From: Callorhinus ursinus
Taxonomy: Eukaryota; Chordata; Mammalia; Carnivora; Otariidae
Direction: 5' to 3'
Assembly: GCF_003265705.1 (NCBI RefSeq)
Contig: NW_020312817.1
Coordinates: 32,327,820 to 32,391,819 of the forward strand
Length of the DNA: 64,000 nt
The notes beneath the pieces are model-generated. The model had not been told where the DNA came from and ran no database searches. It saw only the letters and a program-made list of their open reading frames with translations. A program made the position numbers and the translations under genes. Below are positions 37,515-49,732 of this stretch, one piece after another (positions within the stretch are counted from its first letter, which is position 1; every line of letters begins with the position of its first letter).

Positions 37515-39620
37515 AACTCCTAATCTTTTTTTTTTTAAGACTATTTTTAAAAGCAGTTTTAGGTTCATGGCAAAATTGAGCAAAAAGTACAGAGATTTCC
37601 CATATACCCCCTGCCCCCACTCATGTATAGCCTTCCCTGTATCAACATCTGCCCCAGAGTGGTACATTTGCTACAACTGATGAGTCTACATTGCCACATC
37701 ATTGTTACCCAACACCTTTGGTTTACATTAGAGTTCACTCTTGGTGTTGTATGGGTTTTGACAAGCGTATAATGACATGTATACACCATTACAGTATCAC
37801 AGTATCACAGTTTCACTACCCTAAAAATTCTCTGTACTCTATTCATCTTTCCCGCCCACCCCTGATCTTTTAGCTGTCTCCAGAGCTCTGCCTTTTCCAG
37901 AATGGCATATAGTTTGGAGATATATAGTAGGTAACATTTTAAGATTGCCTTCTTTCACTTAATAAAATGCATTTAGGGTCCTCCAAATCTTTTCATGGCT
38001 TGATAGCCCATTTCTTTTTAGTGCTGAATAATATTCCATTGCCTGGATATACCACAGTTTATTCATTCACCTACTGAAGGAAGTCTTGCCAATTATGAAT
38101 AAAGCTGCTATAAAATCCATGTACAGGTTTTTTTGTGGATGTAAGTTTTCAATTCCTTCGGGTAAATTCCAGGAAGTGGGATTGCTGGCTCATATCATAA
38201 GAGTATGTTCAGTTTTGCAAGAAACCACCAAACTAACTTCTAAAATGGCTATACCATTTTGCTTTTCCACTAGCAATGAATGGGAGTTTCCTGTTGCTCC
38301 ACATCCTTGCCACCATTTGATACTGGCAGTGTTCCAGATTCCATTCTAATGGGGAGTTAGTGGTATCTCATTCTAGTTTTATTTTTTCATTTCCCTGATG
38401 ACATATTATGTGAAGTATTTTTTATATGCTTATTTGCCATCATGTATCTTCTTTGGTGAGGTATCTGTGAAGGCCTTTGGCTCATTTCTAATTGCGTTGT
38501 TTATTATTGTTGAGCTTTAAGAGTTCTTTGTATATCTTAGATAATACCAGATTACATCTTGCAAATATTTTCACCCAGCCTGTGGCTTGCCTTTTTATTC
38601 ACTTGACAGCATCTGTCAGGGCAGAAAATTTTAATTCTAATGAAAGTCCAGTTTATCAATTATTTCTTTCATTGATCATACTAAGTGCTTGTATCTAAAA
38701 GGACACTGCCAAAATCATCTAGATTTTTCTATGTTATCTTCTAAGAATCTTTATAGTTTTGCATTTTATTTTTTTTTAAAGATTTTATTTATTTGACAGA
38801 GAGACAGTGAGAGAGGGAACACAAGCAGGGGGAGTGGGAGAGGGAGAAGCAGGCTTCCCGCCAAGCAGGGAGCCCAATGTGGGGCTCAATCCCAGGACCC
38901 TGGGATCATGACCTGAGCCGAAGGCAGATGCTTAATGACTGAGCCACCCAGGCGCCCCTAGTTTTGCATTTTATACTTAAATCTGTGATTCACTCTGAAT
39001 TTATTTTTGTGATGGGTGTAAGGTCTGTGTCTAGATTCATTTTTTGCTTGTGGATATCTAATTATTCCAGCATCATTTGTTGAAGAAGCTATCTTTGCTC
39101 AATTGTATTGCTTTTGCTCCTTTGTTAAAGATCAGCTGACTATATTTATGTGGGTCTATTTCTGGGCTCTCTCTTCTGTTCCACTGATCTATTTGTCTAT
39201 TCTTTCACCAATACCACACTGTCTTGATTACTATAGCTTTAATGTAACTCTTAAAGTCAGGTATTGTCAGTACTTTCACTTTGTTCCCATTTAATATTGC
39301 CTCAGTTATTCTGGATCTTTTGCTTTTCCATATAAACTTTTAAATCAGTTTGCAAATATCCACAAAATAACTTGCTGGCATAATTGAGTGATATAGCACT
39401 GAATCTACAGATTGAGTTGGGAAAAACTAACATCTTGACAATACTGAGAGTTCCTATCCATCAACATGGAATATCTCTCCATTCAATTCTTTGATTCCTT
39501 TCATCAGAGTTTTGTAGTTCTCCTCATATAGACCTTATATATGTTTTGTTAGGTTTCATATCTAAGTATTTCAATTCTGGGATGCTAATGTAAATAGTGC
39601 TCCTTCTTCGCGGTTTTCTC
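37515..39620 (-). mobile_element. L1 (MB-like), 2.1 kb, split by a SINE
   Basis: Starts with poly(T) and 'agcagttttaggttcatggc', then reverse 3' UTR and ORF2: 'gaataatattccattgcctgg', 'aatcttttcatggcttgat', 'gtctgtgtctagattcattt', 'atcaacatggaatatctctcc'. Sense relative to SOS1. No open frame survives. Confidence 0.85.
38770..38958 (-). mobile_element. CAN-SINE, young, inside L1
   Basis: Perfect 15-bp duplication tagttttgcatttta at 38755-38769 and 38959-38973. Confidence 0.97.
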
Positions 39621-39680
39621 TAGTTTCAGACTTTATCAGTCCTATTCCTTCATTGTGGGTCAGCCATTATGCACCTGAAG

Positions 39681-39956
39681 CAGGAGTCTTCAGCACCAGC
39701 ACTACTGATATCGTAAGCCAAATAATTCTCGGCCCTATAGCTCAGGGGTTAGAGCACTGGTCTTGTAAGCCAAATAATTCTCTTTTGTGGGGGGATGTCC
39801 TTTGTGGCATAAGATATTTAGCAGCATACCTGGCCTCTAACCATTGAATGCCAATAGCACTCCTGCCCCTGCCAGGCGTGACAACCAAAAATGTCATCAG
39901 ACATCGTCAAATGTCCCCTGGGGGTGAGGCAAAATCCCTACTGGTTGAGAACTGTT
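39681..39956 (-). mobile_element. MER20 DNA transposon, interrupted
   Basis: 'cagcaccagcactactgata', then 'tagcagcatacctggcctcta', 'acatcgtcaaatgtcccctg' and 'ctggttgagaactg' follow MER20 (hAT-Charlie) in reverse. A 34-bp tRNA piece with its target duplication sits inside. Confidence 0.8.
39731..39764 (+). pseudogene. retroposed 5' half of tRNA-Thr(TGT), tailless
   Basis: 34 bp starting GGCCCTATAGCTCAGGGG and ending in the anticodon loop (CTGGTCTT). To the eye it is identical to the 5' half of a mammalian tRNA-Thr with anticodon TGT: acceptor strand, D arm and anticodon 5' stem. The 3' half is absent and there is no poly(A). An exact 18-bp direct repeat, gtaagccaaataattctc, lies on both sides (39713-39730 and 39765-39782), made of MER20 sequence. 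The next tRNA bases (GTAA) equal the first bases of the repeat, so the RNA end lies between linear positions 34 and 38. Not a functional tRNA. Confidence 0.93.
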
Positions 39957-40650
39957 GATTTAAAGCACACCTTTCCCCATCTCTTCATAGTCTGCCAGGT
40001 ACAGCTGGATCTCCTGCTCTACTGGAAATTTTCTTGGATAAAAATTAAATCACCAATAGTTCATAATCCTCCAGCCTGACCCAGCAGACCTTATCCTCAC
40101 TACTGCTTATATATATATTCTGTTAAACAGTCCCTTCCTTCTGTTTTCACAACATGCATTCACATTCTATTTATATCTCAACTTTTCAAAATATCAAAGT
40201 CCATATATTTATACCTTATATATCTGACAAATTATACCTTTTTGAGGCAAGAGAGGTAGGTGATAGATTTAAAACTTGAAATAAATTTTTACCAGAAAAT
40301 CAAAGTATGCCTCAAAAGAAAAGACTTACAAATTTTCAAATAAAACCTCTTTAAAAGCAAGACAAATTTAAACCCACTTGGAAGCTCTTAATTAGTTGTA
40401 AAAATGGTCTCTTCCTACTAGGCATTCAAGAAAAACTTCATACCACTCAAATTCTCCAATTAAAGTTTAAAATGAGTATGACAATTTACTTCTAAATATC
40501 AAAGTACTGTTATAACTTCAGAACTCTTATGAAGCACTATTACTTCTTTTGTAAAATGTAACTTTATATGTAAAAAAGGGGGGCTCTAAGCATATACAAA
40601 GATCTTAAAAAATCAATTACAGAAATACTTTTTTAAATAAATGCATTTTA
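39957..40650. other. unassigned intron 1 DNA
   Basis: Nothing recognised. Confidence 0.5.
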
Positions 40651-40848
40651 TTTTTTAAAGATTTTATTTGATAGACCGAGAGAGAGAGAGAGAGAGAGAG
40701 AGAGCACAAGCAGGGGGAGCAGTAAGTACAGGCATAGGGAGAAGCAGGGTCCCCGCAGAGCAGGGAGCCCGATGCGGGGCTCGATCCCAGACCATCAGGA
40801 CCCGAGCTGAAGGCAGACGCTTACCCAACTGAGCCACCTAGGCGCCCC
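40651..40848 (-). mobile_element. CAN-SINE, young
   Basis: Perfect 18-bp duplication ttaaataaatgcatttta at 40633-40650 and 40849-40866. Contains (GA)n. Confidence 0.97.
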
Positions 40849-41024
40849 TTAAATAAATGCATTTTAAAAACTAACATTTAACTAATGGTTTGTTAACTCT
40901 TACAGTAACAGGAAACTTCTTATACTTTTCCTCTAATCTTCAATCTTGCAATATTTTCCCTCCTATACAGATAATAACGGGTTATACAGGCCATTCTTAA
41001 TATATGTGAATAATTAAAATCTTG

Positions 41025-41165
41025 ATTATTTTATTTAGTAGCTGTATGACTCTGGACAAGAGATTTAACTTCTTAGCTTTCCTATGCCATAAACAGAGAA
41101 TAATACCTCTATTACAATGTTAAAATAAAGATTAAATAATAAATTCAAATATGTTATACAACTTC
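41025..41165 (-). mobile_element. MIR fragment
   Basis: 'gtagctgtatgactctggac' and 'ttaacttcttagctttcctatgcc' fit reverse MIR. Confidence 0.6.
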
Positions 41166-41382
41166 AAGGGATTACTATCTGTATAAATGTGCCCATAAAA
41201 CTTTAAGTAACTCCATTATCAGTGAAGTGGTAATTGAAGTCCCTTCACTATACATTGGTATCACACACACAGTAAGGTTTTCAATAATATCATACCAGTT
41301 AAGTGATGACCTAAGTAAGTTTATTTCAGAAATTACTAATGCAACAATCCAGGTGTTTTTGTACTATGGTACAAAAGTGTTT

Positions 41383-41558
41383 TGTTTTTTTTTTTAAGAT
41401 TTATTTATTTGACAGAGACACAGAGAGAGAAGGAACACAAGCACGGGGAGTGGGAGAGGGCTCTGCAGGGAGCCCAATGTGGGGCTCGATCCCAGGACCC
41501 TAAGATTATGACCTGAGCCGAAGGCAGACGCTTAATGACTGAGCCACCCACGCGCCCC
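41383..41558 (-). mobile_element. CAN-SINE
   Basis: Flanks caaaagtgttt / caaaagtgtta. The middle has lost about 20 bp. Confidence 0.93.
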
Positions 41559-41689
41559 CAAAAGTGTTATTTTAACTGCAATCTTGCATTCTTTCAATAG
41601 AGGCAACAATCCAGTTCTAACTAATCCTTGTTCCTTCTATGGGTTTATAAGGATAGCTTCCCCTTTAACTTCACCCTAATATGTGGTGA

Positions 41690-42115
41690 ATATCTGTCAT
41701 GCCTGGGTGCCTTCTTAATAGGACTCTGACTTCCTTTTGAGGAATTACCCCTCCCCTCTGTACAATATTGGTAAAAGAGGAGTTTCTGGTAACCACAGAG
41801 AAGCCAATAGGCTAGACCCTAACCCTTCCAGCTCCAGGGGTTAGGCACAGACACTCTCTGCTAAAATATAGCAGATAACCCAAGGAAGGAAAGACTGACT
41901 GGAAGTCAGTCACAGCAGAAGCCAGGATGCAGCAGGCCTTTCCCACTTAGAAGCCTGCAGCATGAATCCTGAGGCCCTAGACAGAGTTCCCCTGGGATCC
42001 TGTCAGTTTTTCTGTCAGGGCTGCTCTCCCTCCTTCGATGAACCTCTGAGCAGCACCTTCCAACAAATCTCTTTTATGATCAAGACCTTTTATTTGCAAC
42101 CAAGAACCCCAACTG
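41690..42115 (+). mobile_element. LTR-like sequence, family unassigned
   Basis: Ends with 'aacaaatctcttttatg', then 'ttgcaaccaagaacccc' and 'aactgatata', a pattern of ERVL-class LTR 3' ends. The rest is too diverged to name. Confidence 0.4.
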
Positions 42116-43170
42116 ATATACTAAATTAATGGGAAACAGAAAGGTATGTCTTTTTGAAATCCGGAAATAAACTAGGTAAGGAAAGTAAATGAATTTTTCT
42201 CATGCTGACATCTGGCCTGTAGGGTTTTAAGTACAATATCAAATAAAATTTCTAATCATTAAGATATATCAATAATTATTTCCTTAAAATTGAGTTTTTA
42301 AAGTAGTAAGTCATTATAGATATCCAGGGTACATAAAATTATATAACTAAATATTTGTGTCTGCTTAACTCTTAACATGTAACAGGAAGAAAAAAAATCC
42401 CCAAATGTCCATCTTTAACCCACTAAATTGGAGACAGGCCTTTTCCTAAAGACTTAGTAAGAATTTACTGTTGTGTAACTGGACTCCTAATCATACAATA
42501 TAACACCATAACAATTCTGACACCTCCTTTAGTGCAGGAGATGCATCTTTTTAACCCCTATATTCTTGGCCTGCAAATCAATAATCTGGTAAATTCAGTA
42601 AAACATCAAATATCATCTGAAAATGTATTGTTTATAATACCTTTTAAGTAAGAATATTAAGTACATCAAGCAATTAAAATGTACTTTTGGAGAAACATGT
42701 TGAATGTTCCTGACTAGTAGCTTGTTTCAATCACCTAGGTTTAAATCAAACCCTAACATAAAATGTTTTTCTATTTCTACTATATTTCCCTGAAATAAAT
42801 GATCACCTATGTGATAGGTCCTACTAAACTATAGCAGTAAACACAATTTTTAGTTTTTGCAATAGGGAAGCATATTTATGCACTTTAGAGCCAAAGTATT
42901 AGCAATCCAAATGATTCAGTGCCACCTTCATTCCCACCAACATGGGGCAGGGTAGATGTTTCTGATTGCAATACCACTGCCAATCAAGTATAAGAAATTC
43001 TACGCCGGGATTCCTATTTTCACATTTAAAATCAGATACATTCCTCTGGTAGGTTTTTACTTAATTAAGATCATTTGACACAATAATGAATACTGGGTAT
43101 TCTGTAAGACTAATGAATCACTTAACTCTACCTCTGAAACTACTAATACATTATATGTTAATTGAATTAA
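42116..43170. other. unassigned intron 1 DNA
   Basis: AT-rich, no recognised repeat. Confidence 0.5.
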
Positions 43171-43450
43171 AACAAAACAAAACAAAACACAAAGGTTTCC
43201 CATACATCTCCTGCCCTCACACATGCATAGCCTCCCTCATTCTCAACATCCCCTACCAGAATGGTAGGTTACAACTGAGGAATCTAAATGGACACATCAT
43301 TATCACCCCAAATCCACAATCACACATAGTCCATTATTGTTCACTCCTAGTGTTGTACATATTATGGGTTTGGACAAATGTATGATGACATGTACCCAGC
43401 ATTTTGGTATCATGTGGAGTATTTTCACTGTCCTAAAAATCTTCTGTGAT
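43171..43450 (-). mobile_element. L1 (MB-like) 3' UTR fragment
   Basis: After AAAAC repeats, 'tttcccatacatctcctgcc', 'atcattatcaccccaaatcc' and 'gggtttggacaaatgtatgatg' repeat the tail seen at 37515 onward. Confidence 0.75.
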
Positions 43451-43570
43451 AACTGGGATTTTTATATGAACAAATTGGAATACTGTAACAACACACTAAA
43501 TTGTTTAGAATCTCCCATCCCAGCCTTAGCCAGAAACATACAGTTATACAAGGCATACTTTTCTTATATT

Positions 43571-46500
43571 TGAAACAAATTATGATGATGTTAGCATGAA
43601 TTTCAGTACTTCTAAGAAAGAATCTGCATAGTTGTTACCAACAGTGGTCACTATAACTGATGATGTGACTTTTTTTTAGATATGCTGAATGTTTCTCATT
43701 AAGAATCTGGAGAACATGGGAGTTGGGGTAGCAGAGTGTGAAAAAAAATACTCAAGACTGTCAATAGAATAGACTGTCTGTGGTTTTACCTATAAGTTTA
43801 GGTAAAGAATTAACTAAAAATAACATTTGTTTCACTGGAATGTTATCCATAAGAACTACATTACTATTCTATAGGATTACTTTTGTGGAAGTTACTGTCT
43901 AACAAAAAGGGACCTGTTTAAGAGGCTGTATGTGTGATTTATTTCAACATTTATCAAAAATATACCTAATATCAACCCAAATAAGTAAAAAAATGATACA
44001 TACATACCTACATACATACATACATACATGAGAAGAGCAAGCACAAAAGCCCAACACAGGAGACTGCTTAGAAGAACAAATGGCAAGAAGTTCAGTGTCA
44101 CTAGAGCAAAGTCAGCAGAGAGTTTAGAGATGAAATCAGAGAGCTAGGGGGCCAGATCCCTTGAGGACTTTGAGGGCATCAGAGCAACAATGATGAAAAG
44201 CCAATGAGAAGGTGGGTAGAGCCTTCTTACAAGGGTGCACTGCTACTTTTAATTCAGGGAACAAAAAGTTCATTGCTTTGGTTTCAGCAGATTCCACACT
44301 GCATTTAAGAAACTACCACTTGTGGGGTCTGATGTCAAAGAAAAATATTCACAGCATCTGAAAAAGCTCCTAAATACCTTTTCCAACTATTTATATGTTA
44401 AGAAGCTGGATTTTCTTCATATAGCTCAACTAAAACAACATATCACAACTGAATGAATGCAGACGCAGATAAAAGAATCCAGGTTTGTTCTAAGGAAGAC
44501 ATTAAAGAGATTTGCAAAAATGTAAAACAATACCACTCGCTAAATTTTTTTTACCTTGGAAAATGTAGTTATTTTAATAAAAATGTTATTGTTAATATGT
44601 AACAGCTTATTTTTTATATAAATTAAAATTTTTTGTTTTATTCTCAAAAATATAAATTTATGGGTATAATCCATATAAACAGTGCTCTTTGGGAGCCTCA
44701 ATAATTTTTTAAGAGTGCACAGGGGATCCTGAGATCAAAAACTTGGGAACTACCCATCTATCAATCTAAAGATGTCCTGGAGTAGCATTCCCCAAACACC
44801 ATTAATGATTTTGGAGGACTCGTCAGATTAACTACAGAAAATCTATTTACAAATAATTTAGTCAGCCACACACATCATTTCTATTCTCCCACTAAAACCC
44901 TAACCTATAAACCTGTTAGTGAGGGATTTTCATAACTTTTAGGTGGGGAGAAGGGAGCTCCCAGGAGAAATCCCTACTGAGCCACAATATATAATACCAA
45001 ACATAATAAGAACAAAAGTGAAGCTACTCTGGTTAAAGTGAGGGTGGTATTTTCTGCCTCCAGTTCATCCATCCCCTTAGCTACTATGAAAGACCTGCTA
45101 AAGTACTACTTAGAATTACACAGAATGCAGCTTTTAAGTCTTTATTTTAAACTGCTGCTTAAATTTGCTGCCTACTCAAGTTTCAGAAAGGTTCTGCCAT
45201 TGTTTCAAAATGGTCATTTTCAACTTCACCCTCCAGTAGAAAACAGATGAATGGTATTTGCATCTATATAGACAACTACAAAATTGTTTAAATCTCATAG
45301 GGAACTCTCAGACCCATGAGAATGTCTAAGTATTCTTGAGAAACTACTTGAGAACTGGTAGATGGGTGGAGTTAACATAAAAAGGCTTCTTGAAGAAAGA
45401 GACACTATGATTAGACAAGCAGAAAAGGCTCAGCTGGTAGATGAGAGGTCCTGTGAGGAAGGGCTAGGGTGAGCCGTGGCTTCCAGGCTATAAAGAGAAC
45501 TGCCAGCCAGTCTGTGGCTCTCAAGTACCGGAGTTCTTCAGACTACATGCAAAAGTTTCTAATTCAGATAGTAAAATAACTCCCTATTTCTCAAACTGGG
45601 CCAGATGAACATTTCTTACTTGGCTAAATTCCCTACTCTAGGTAAAATTTAAAAGGTAAAAACATACCAAGCCTGAAGTCTTTATAGGAATACTTGCTTC
45701 CAAGACAAAAATTATTTCAGTTCCACATATTCTGAGACTGACATAGGGCAGGACTATGTCATTGTTCAAAGAGAGAGAGGGGAGTCATTAAGAGTATTAA
45801 GAGTGAAGCAGAAAAATTATTTTAGCAATATTTACAGAAGTAATATTTAAATATTTTGCTATAATTACAACTATCTGAATAATGTAAAAGCCTTATAGCA
45901 TAATCATATTGGGCACAAAAGGAGTGGTTATTGTATTGTGTTTAATTATCTGGCTTTTAGAGAATATTTATATACAGTAAAATTGATCAATTGGTATAAA
46001 ATCATACTAGTTTCTTTATGAACAACAAAGTCTGCTCTTTAAATTAAGGGATTATAGTGGCTCAACTTATTTGACATGATCCCATCTAGTCATTTCATTT
46101 GGAGGAAATTTGGAAAAGAAAATTTCATTTGATGCTTCAAAACTGACATGGTCATGAACATGGATTGACTTGCATTGCAGATGTGTCAGGTTTAGGGACA
46201 TATTTAAATTCCAGTATAAATTTTGGCTGCAATCAATCAGCAAGTTCACATCTAGATTTCAATGTGATTGTTATTTCTAATAGTTGAAATTTATGTAAAT
46301 TATTAGAAGAGGCTACTGTCCATATAGAAGTCTAGGCATGAGCTGACTAAAGGCAACTGAGAAATAATTTCATAAGTCAGTCAGTAGTGTTTTCACAATC
46401 TATTTTTAATGTTTAATATTATTTTCTGTGCATTTTCAAATTGGTGCCTGAGAAGCTAGATGTTTATATGGAGCTATCTATTGGCTACCCAAACTGCTAT

Positions 46501-46914
46501 AAAAGAAACAATGCAGATCAACTAATTTGGGGGGGGGAACACCAAAAAAAGTTGCTATTAACTATTAAAGTGAAGGGCTAACTGAAAAAAAAAACATTTT
46601 AGTATCTTCACAACAATTAAAATTAACATCTATTGGCCTATAACCTAGACCAGTGAAAGCAAGACTGTCTTTCCCCTTAAACAGACTTAGCAAGGGAGAT
46701 TTTTTAAAGGCAGGGGAAGGGGAAGCCTCTATTATTCCTTTCCTCAGCCACTCCCTTGGAATTGTCTAATAGGTGTAAGATGTCTCTAAGAAACAACCTG
46801 CTCAATGTACTCCATTTTAAATGAGTTTATTTATGGAAATCTATCCCATATCTCACAAGCACACATTCCTTAACATCTATCTTCTTCCTTATATGTTACC
46901 TTTAAGAACAGAGT
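43571..46914. other. repeat-poor intron 1 block
   Basis: About 3.3 kb with no SINE, L1 tail or LTR that I can recognise, against one SINE per about 1.5 kb elsewhere. It contains a (TACA)n run at about 43998-44028 and weak old-repeat text at 44105-44225 and 45360-45500. 46030-46510 is the least repeat-like part. Confidence 0.6.
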
Positions 46915-47365
46915 AGTACAAGAGGATATGTTGGATAAAGAATACAAAATTTCATTTATACAGGATGAATAAATTCTAGAGATCTAATGTTTAGCTGTTG
47001 GTTGTTTTTTTTTTAAGTTTTATTTATTTCAGTAACCTCTGCACCCAATGTGGGGCTCAAACTCACCACCCTAAGATCGAGTCACATGCTCTTCCAACTG
47101 AGCCAGCCAGGCACCTCTCTGGAGATCTAATGTATAGTATGGTGACTATAGTTAGTAACACTGTATTATATACTTAAAATTTGCTACCAGAGTAGATCTT
47201 AAGTGTTTTCACAACACAAAAAAACTGGTAACTATGTGAGGTAATGGATATGTTAATTAGCTTGACGGTGGTAAACATTTCACAATGTAAATGTATACCA
47301 AGACATCCATGTTTTATACCTTAAACAGTTTTTGACAATTATACCTCAATAAAGCTGGGGAGGGG
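46915..47365 (+). mobile_element. L1 3' UTR fragment, split by a SINE
   Basis: 'tttatacaggatgaataaattc', then after the SINE 'gtatggtgactatagttagtaac', 'ggtaatggatatgttaattagc' and 'acctcaataaagctgggg' form an L1 tail end. Confidence 0.8.
47003..47118 (-). mobile_element. CAN-SINE, tRNA-Lys-like short subfamily
   Basis: Reverse copy with 'aacctctgcacccaatgtgg' and 'gagccagccaggcacc'. The L1 text 'gagatctaatgt' is present on both sides as the target duplication. Confidence 0.88.
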
Positions 47366-47544
47366 GAGAGAAAAAAAAATAAAAAGATATCTATAAAATA
47401 TACTTTTTAAAACCTAATTATTTGTCAGGCTAAATTCATGTGGGTTTGTTTTGTCTTGTTTGTTTTTGGTGTGGAGTGAAGCAATAAAAGACCATTTAGC
47501 ACAGAATCAAATATAAAAAGTCATTTCAAAAAAATTAAGCTTTT

Positions 47545-47963
47545 GGGGCACCTGGATGGCTCAGTTGGTTGAGCAACCGACTCTTGATTTCGGCTCAAGT
47601 CGTGATCTCAGGATCATAAGATCATAAACTTTATGAATATGCCAAAAACCACATAAGGCTCTGCGCTCAGTGTGGAGTGTGCTTGTACCTCTCCCTCTAC
47701 TCCTTCTCTCTCTCTCTCTTAAAAATAAATATTTTTTAATTTTATTTATTTGTTTTTAAAGGTTTTATTTATTCATTTGAGAGAGAGAGACACAGAGAGA
47801 GAGGGAACACAAGCAGGGGGAGTGGGAGAGGCAGAAGCAGGCCTCCCGCTGAGCAGGGAGCCCCATGCAGGGCTCGATCCCAGGACCCTGGGATCATGAC
47901 CTGAGCCGAAGGCAGACGCCTAACGACTGAGCTACCCAGGCACCCCATAAATAAAATATTTTT
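47545..47963 (+). mobile_element. CAN-SINE carrying an L1 patch and a nested SINE
   Basis: Outer duplication aaaaaaattaagctttt before the head and at 47964 onward. Inside, 47627-47652 is not SINE but matches the L1 tail at 49639-49664 base for base. The tail is interrupted by a second SINE. Confidence 0.92.
47740..47946 (-). mobile_element. CAN-SINE nested in SINE tail
   Basis: Reverse full copy inserted in the A-rich tail of the SINE at 47545. Tail-like text (aataaatatttttta / taaataaaatatttttt) on both sides. Confidence 0.92.
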
Positions 47964-48104
47964 TAAAAAAATTAAGCTTTTTATTATCTAATGAAATATG
48001 TTACCAAGAAGATCTATATTTGAAAAACACTAAAAATATATTAGCTGAAATATATTTTTACTGTTCTTCAAACAATAAAGAATTATCAGAAATAAATTTA
48101 CTAC

Positions 48105-48220
48105 ATATACCTACCACTAATTAACTATGTGATCTTGGATTAAGTGATTTAATTAATCTCTATGGAGGGGGATTGAATTGGATGATCTGTAAAGTTCCTT
48201 TAAGTTCTAAAATTCTTTAT
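48105..48220 (-). mobile_element. MIR-type fragment
   Basis: 'aactatgtgatcttggatta', then 'ggattgaattggatgatctgtaaagttcc' matches a reverse MIR-class element. Confidence 0.55.
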
Positions 48221-48489
48221 TAAATATTTTCTTAAGTTCAAGGAAATTTGTGAGGATCTAAGAAGAGACAACCCTATGAAAAAAAGTATATTTTATGTAT
48301 ATAGGAGTCTTGAAAGAAACTATCCAGTCCCTAACAATGGCTAAATATAAGAAACTATATGCTAGTATATGCAAATTACATATGCAAATGTGGGGTATAA
48401 ATCTAAATTTTATCTTTTTTATCGGGTAGAAACTCCTCTATTTATCAGCATTACTCTAATACTTTATGATAGTTTATAGGGATCATTAA

Positions 48490-48660
48490 GGTAGAGGTCC
48501 AAGAACCAACCCTAAAATCTTGGGCCCCACCCAAGACCTTCTGAACATCTAGGAACCTCTAGGAGTGTGCCCCAGTGAAGTAAGTTTTAACAGCCCCTCC
48601 AGGTGATTCTAATGCTTAAGAAAGTTTGAGAACAACTTATCTAACATACAAGAGCAGGAT
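48490..48660. mobile_element. MER5-like DNA transposon fragment
   Basis: 'taaaatcttgggccccaccc', 'cccctccaggtgattctaatg' and 'aagtttgagaacaact' follow MER5. Confidence 0.6.
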
Positions 48661-48784
48661 TAATGATCAAGGTCCATGATTAACACATGATGAGGACAGT
48701 TTTAAGTATTTTCACCTATTGAAAATTAAATGTTTATGAAGGCTTTAAACTATTCCTTATTAATCACAATATATTTATAAGAAT

Positions 48785-49732
48785 GCTATGGTTCATATAA
48801 TGGGAGAAAATATTTGCAATTCATATATCTGATAGGAAACTTGTATTTGGAATATACAAAGAACTCTCACAACTCAACAAAAGAACAAATAACCCAATTA
48901 ACAAATGAGAAAAGAATCTGAATAGATATTCCCCCAAAGAAGACATAAAAATGGCCAATATGTATTGAAAAGATGTTCGACATCATTACTTACTTATCAG
49001 GGAAACGCAAACAAAAACCACAATGAAATAATCACTTCACACCCACTACAATAACTAGAATCTAAAAAGTAAGTGTGGGTGAGGACAAAGAGACATCAAA
49101 ACCTCACACACTGCTGGTGGGAATATAAAATGGTACAACCACTTAGGAAAACAGTCTAGTGGCTCCTCAAACATAGATTTACCAATATACCCCAGTAATT
49201 CCACTCCAAGAGAAATGGAAGCATTATGTCCACACAAAAACTTGTAAACAAAAGTTTATAGCAACATTAGAAAAGCCAAAAGGTAGAAATAACCCAAATG
49301 TCCATCTATTGATGAATGAATAAAATGTAGTATATCCATACAATGGACTATTACTATTTGGCTATAAAAAGGGATAAAGTACTGGTACATACTACAACAT
49401 GGATGAACCCTGAAAAAATTCTGCTAAGTGAAAAAGTGAAAAGACACTAGTCAAAAAAAAACCCATATATTATATGACTGCATTATATTAAATGTCCAGA
49501 ATGGACAAATCTATAGAGACAGAAAGTAGATTAATGGTTGCCCAGGGCTGGGGGCCTAGGAGATGACAGCGGAAGGGTACAAAGTTTCTTTTTGAGGTGA
49601 TGAAAATGATTAATAACTGACTGTAGTGATGGTTGCACAACTTTATGAATATGCCAAAAACCACTGAATTATACTTTAAATGGGTGGACTATACAATATA
49701 TAAATTATATGCCAATAAAGCTCTTACCCAAA
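48785..49732 (+). mobile_element. L1 3' part (ORF2 end and 3' UTR)
   Basis: 'gggagaaaatatttgcaattc', 'atcagggaaacgcaaac', 'cacactgctggtgggaatat' and 'ctggggg' through 'gccaataaagctcttac' run to the natural L1 3' end. All frames are broken. Its tail segment 49639-49664 recurs inside the SINE at 47545. Confidence 0.88.

Noticed and set aside
39731..39782. Functional tRNA-Thr gene
   Set aside because: Only the 5' half is tRNA. The bases after the anticodon loop are the target duplication of MER20, so no cloverleaf can form.
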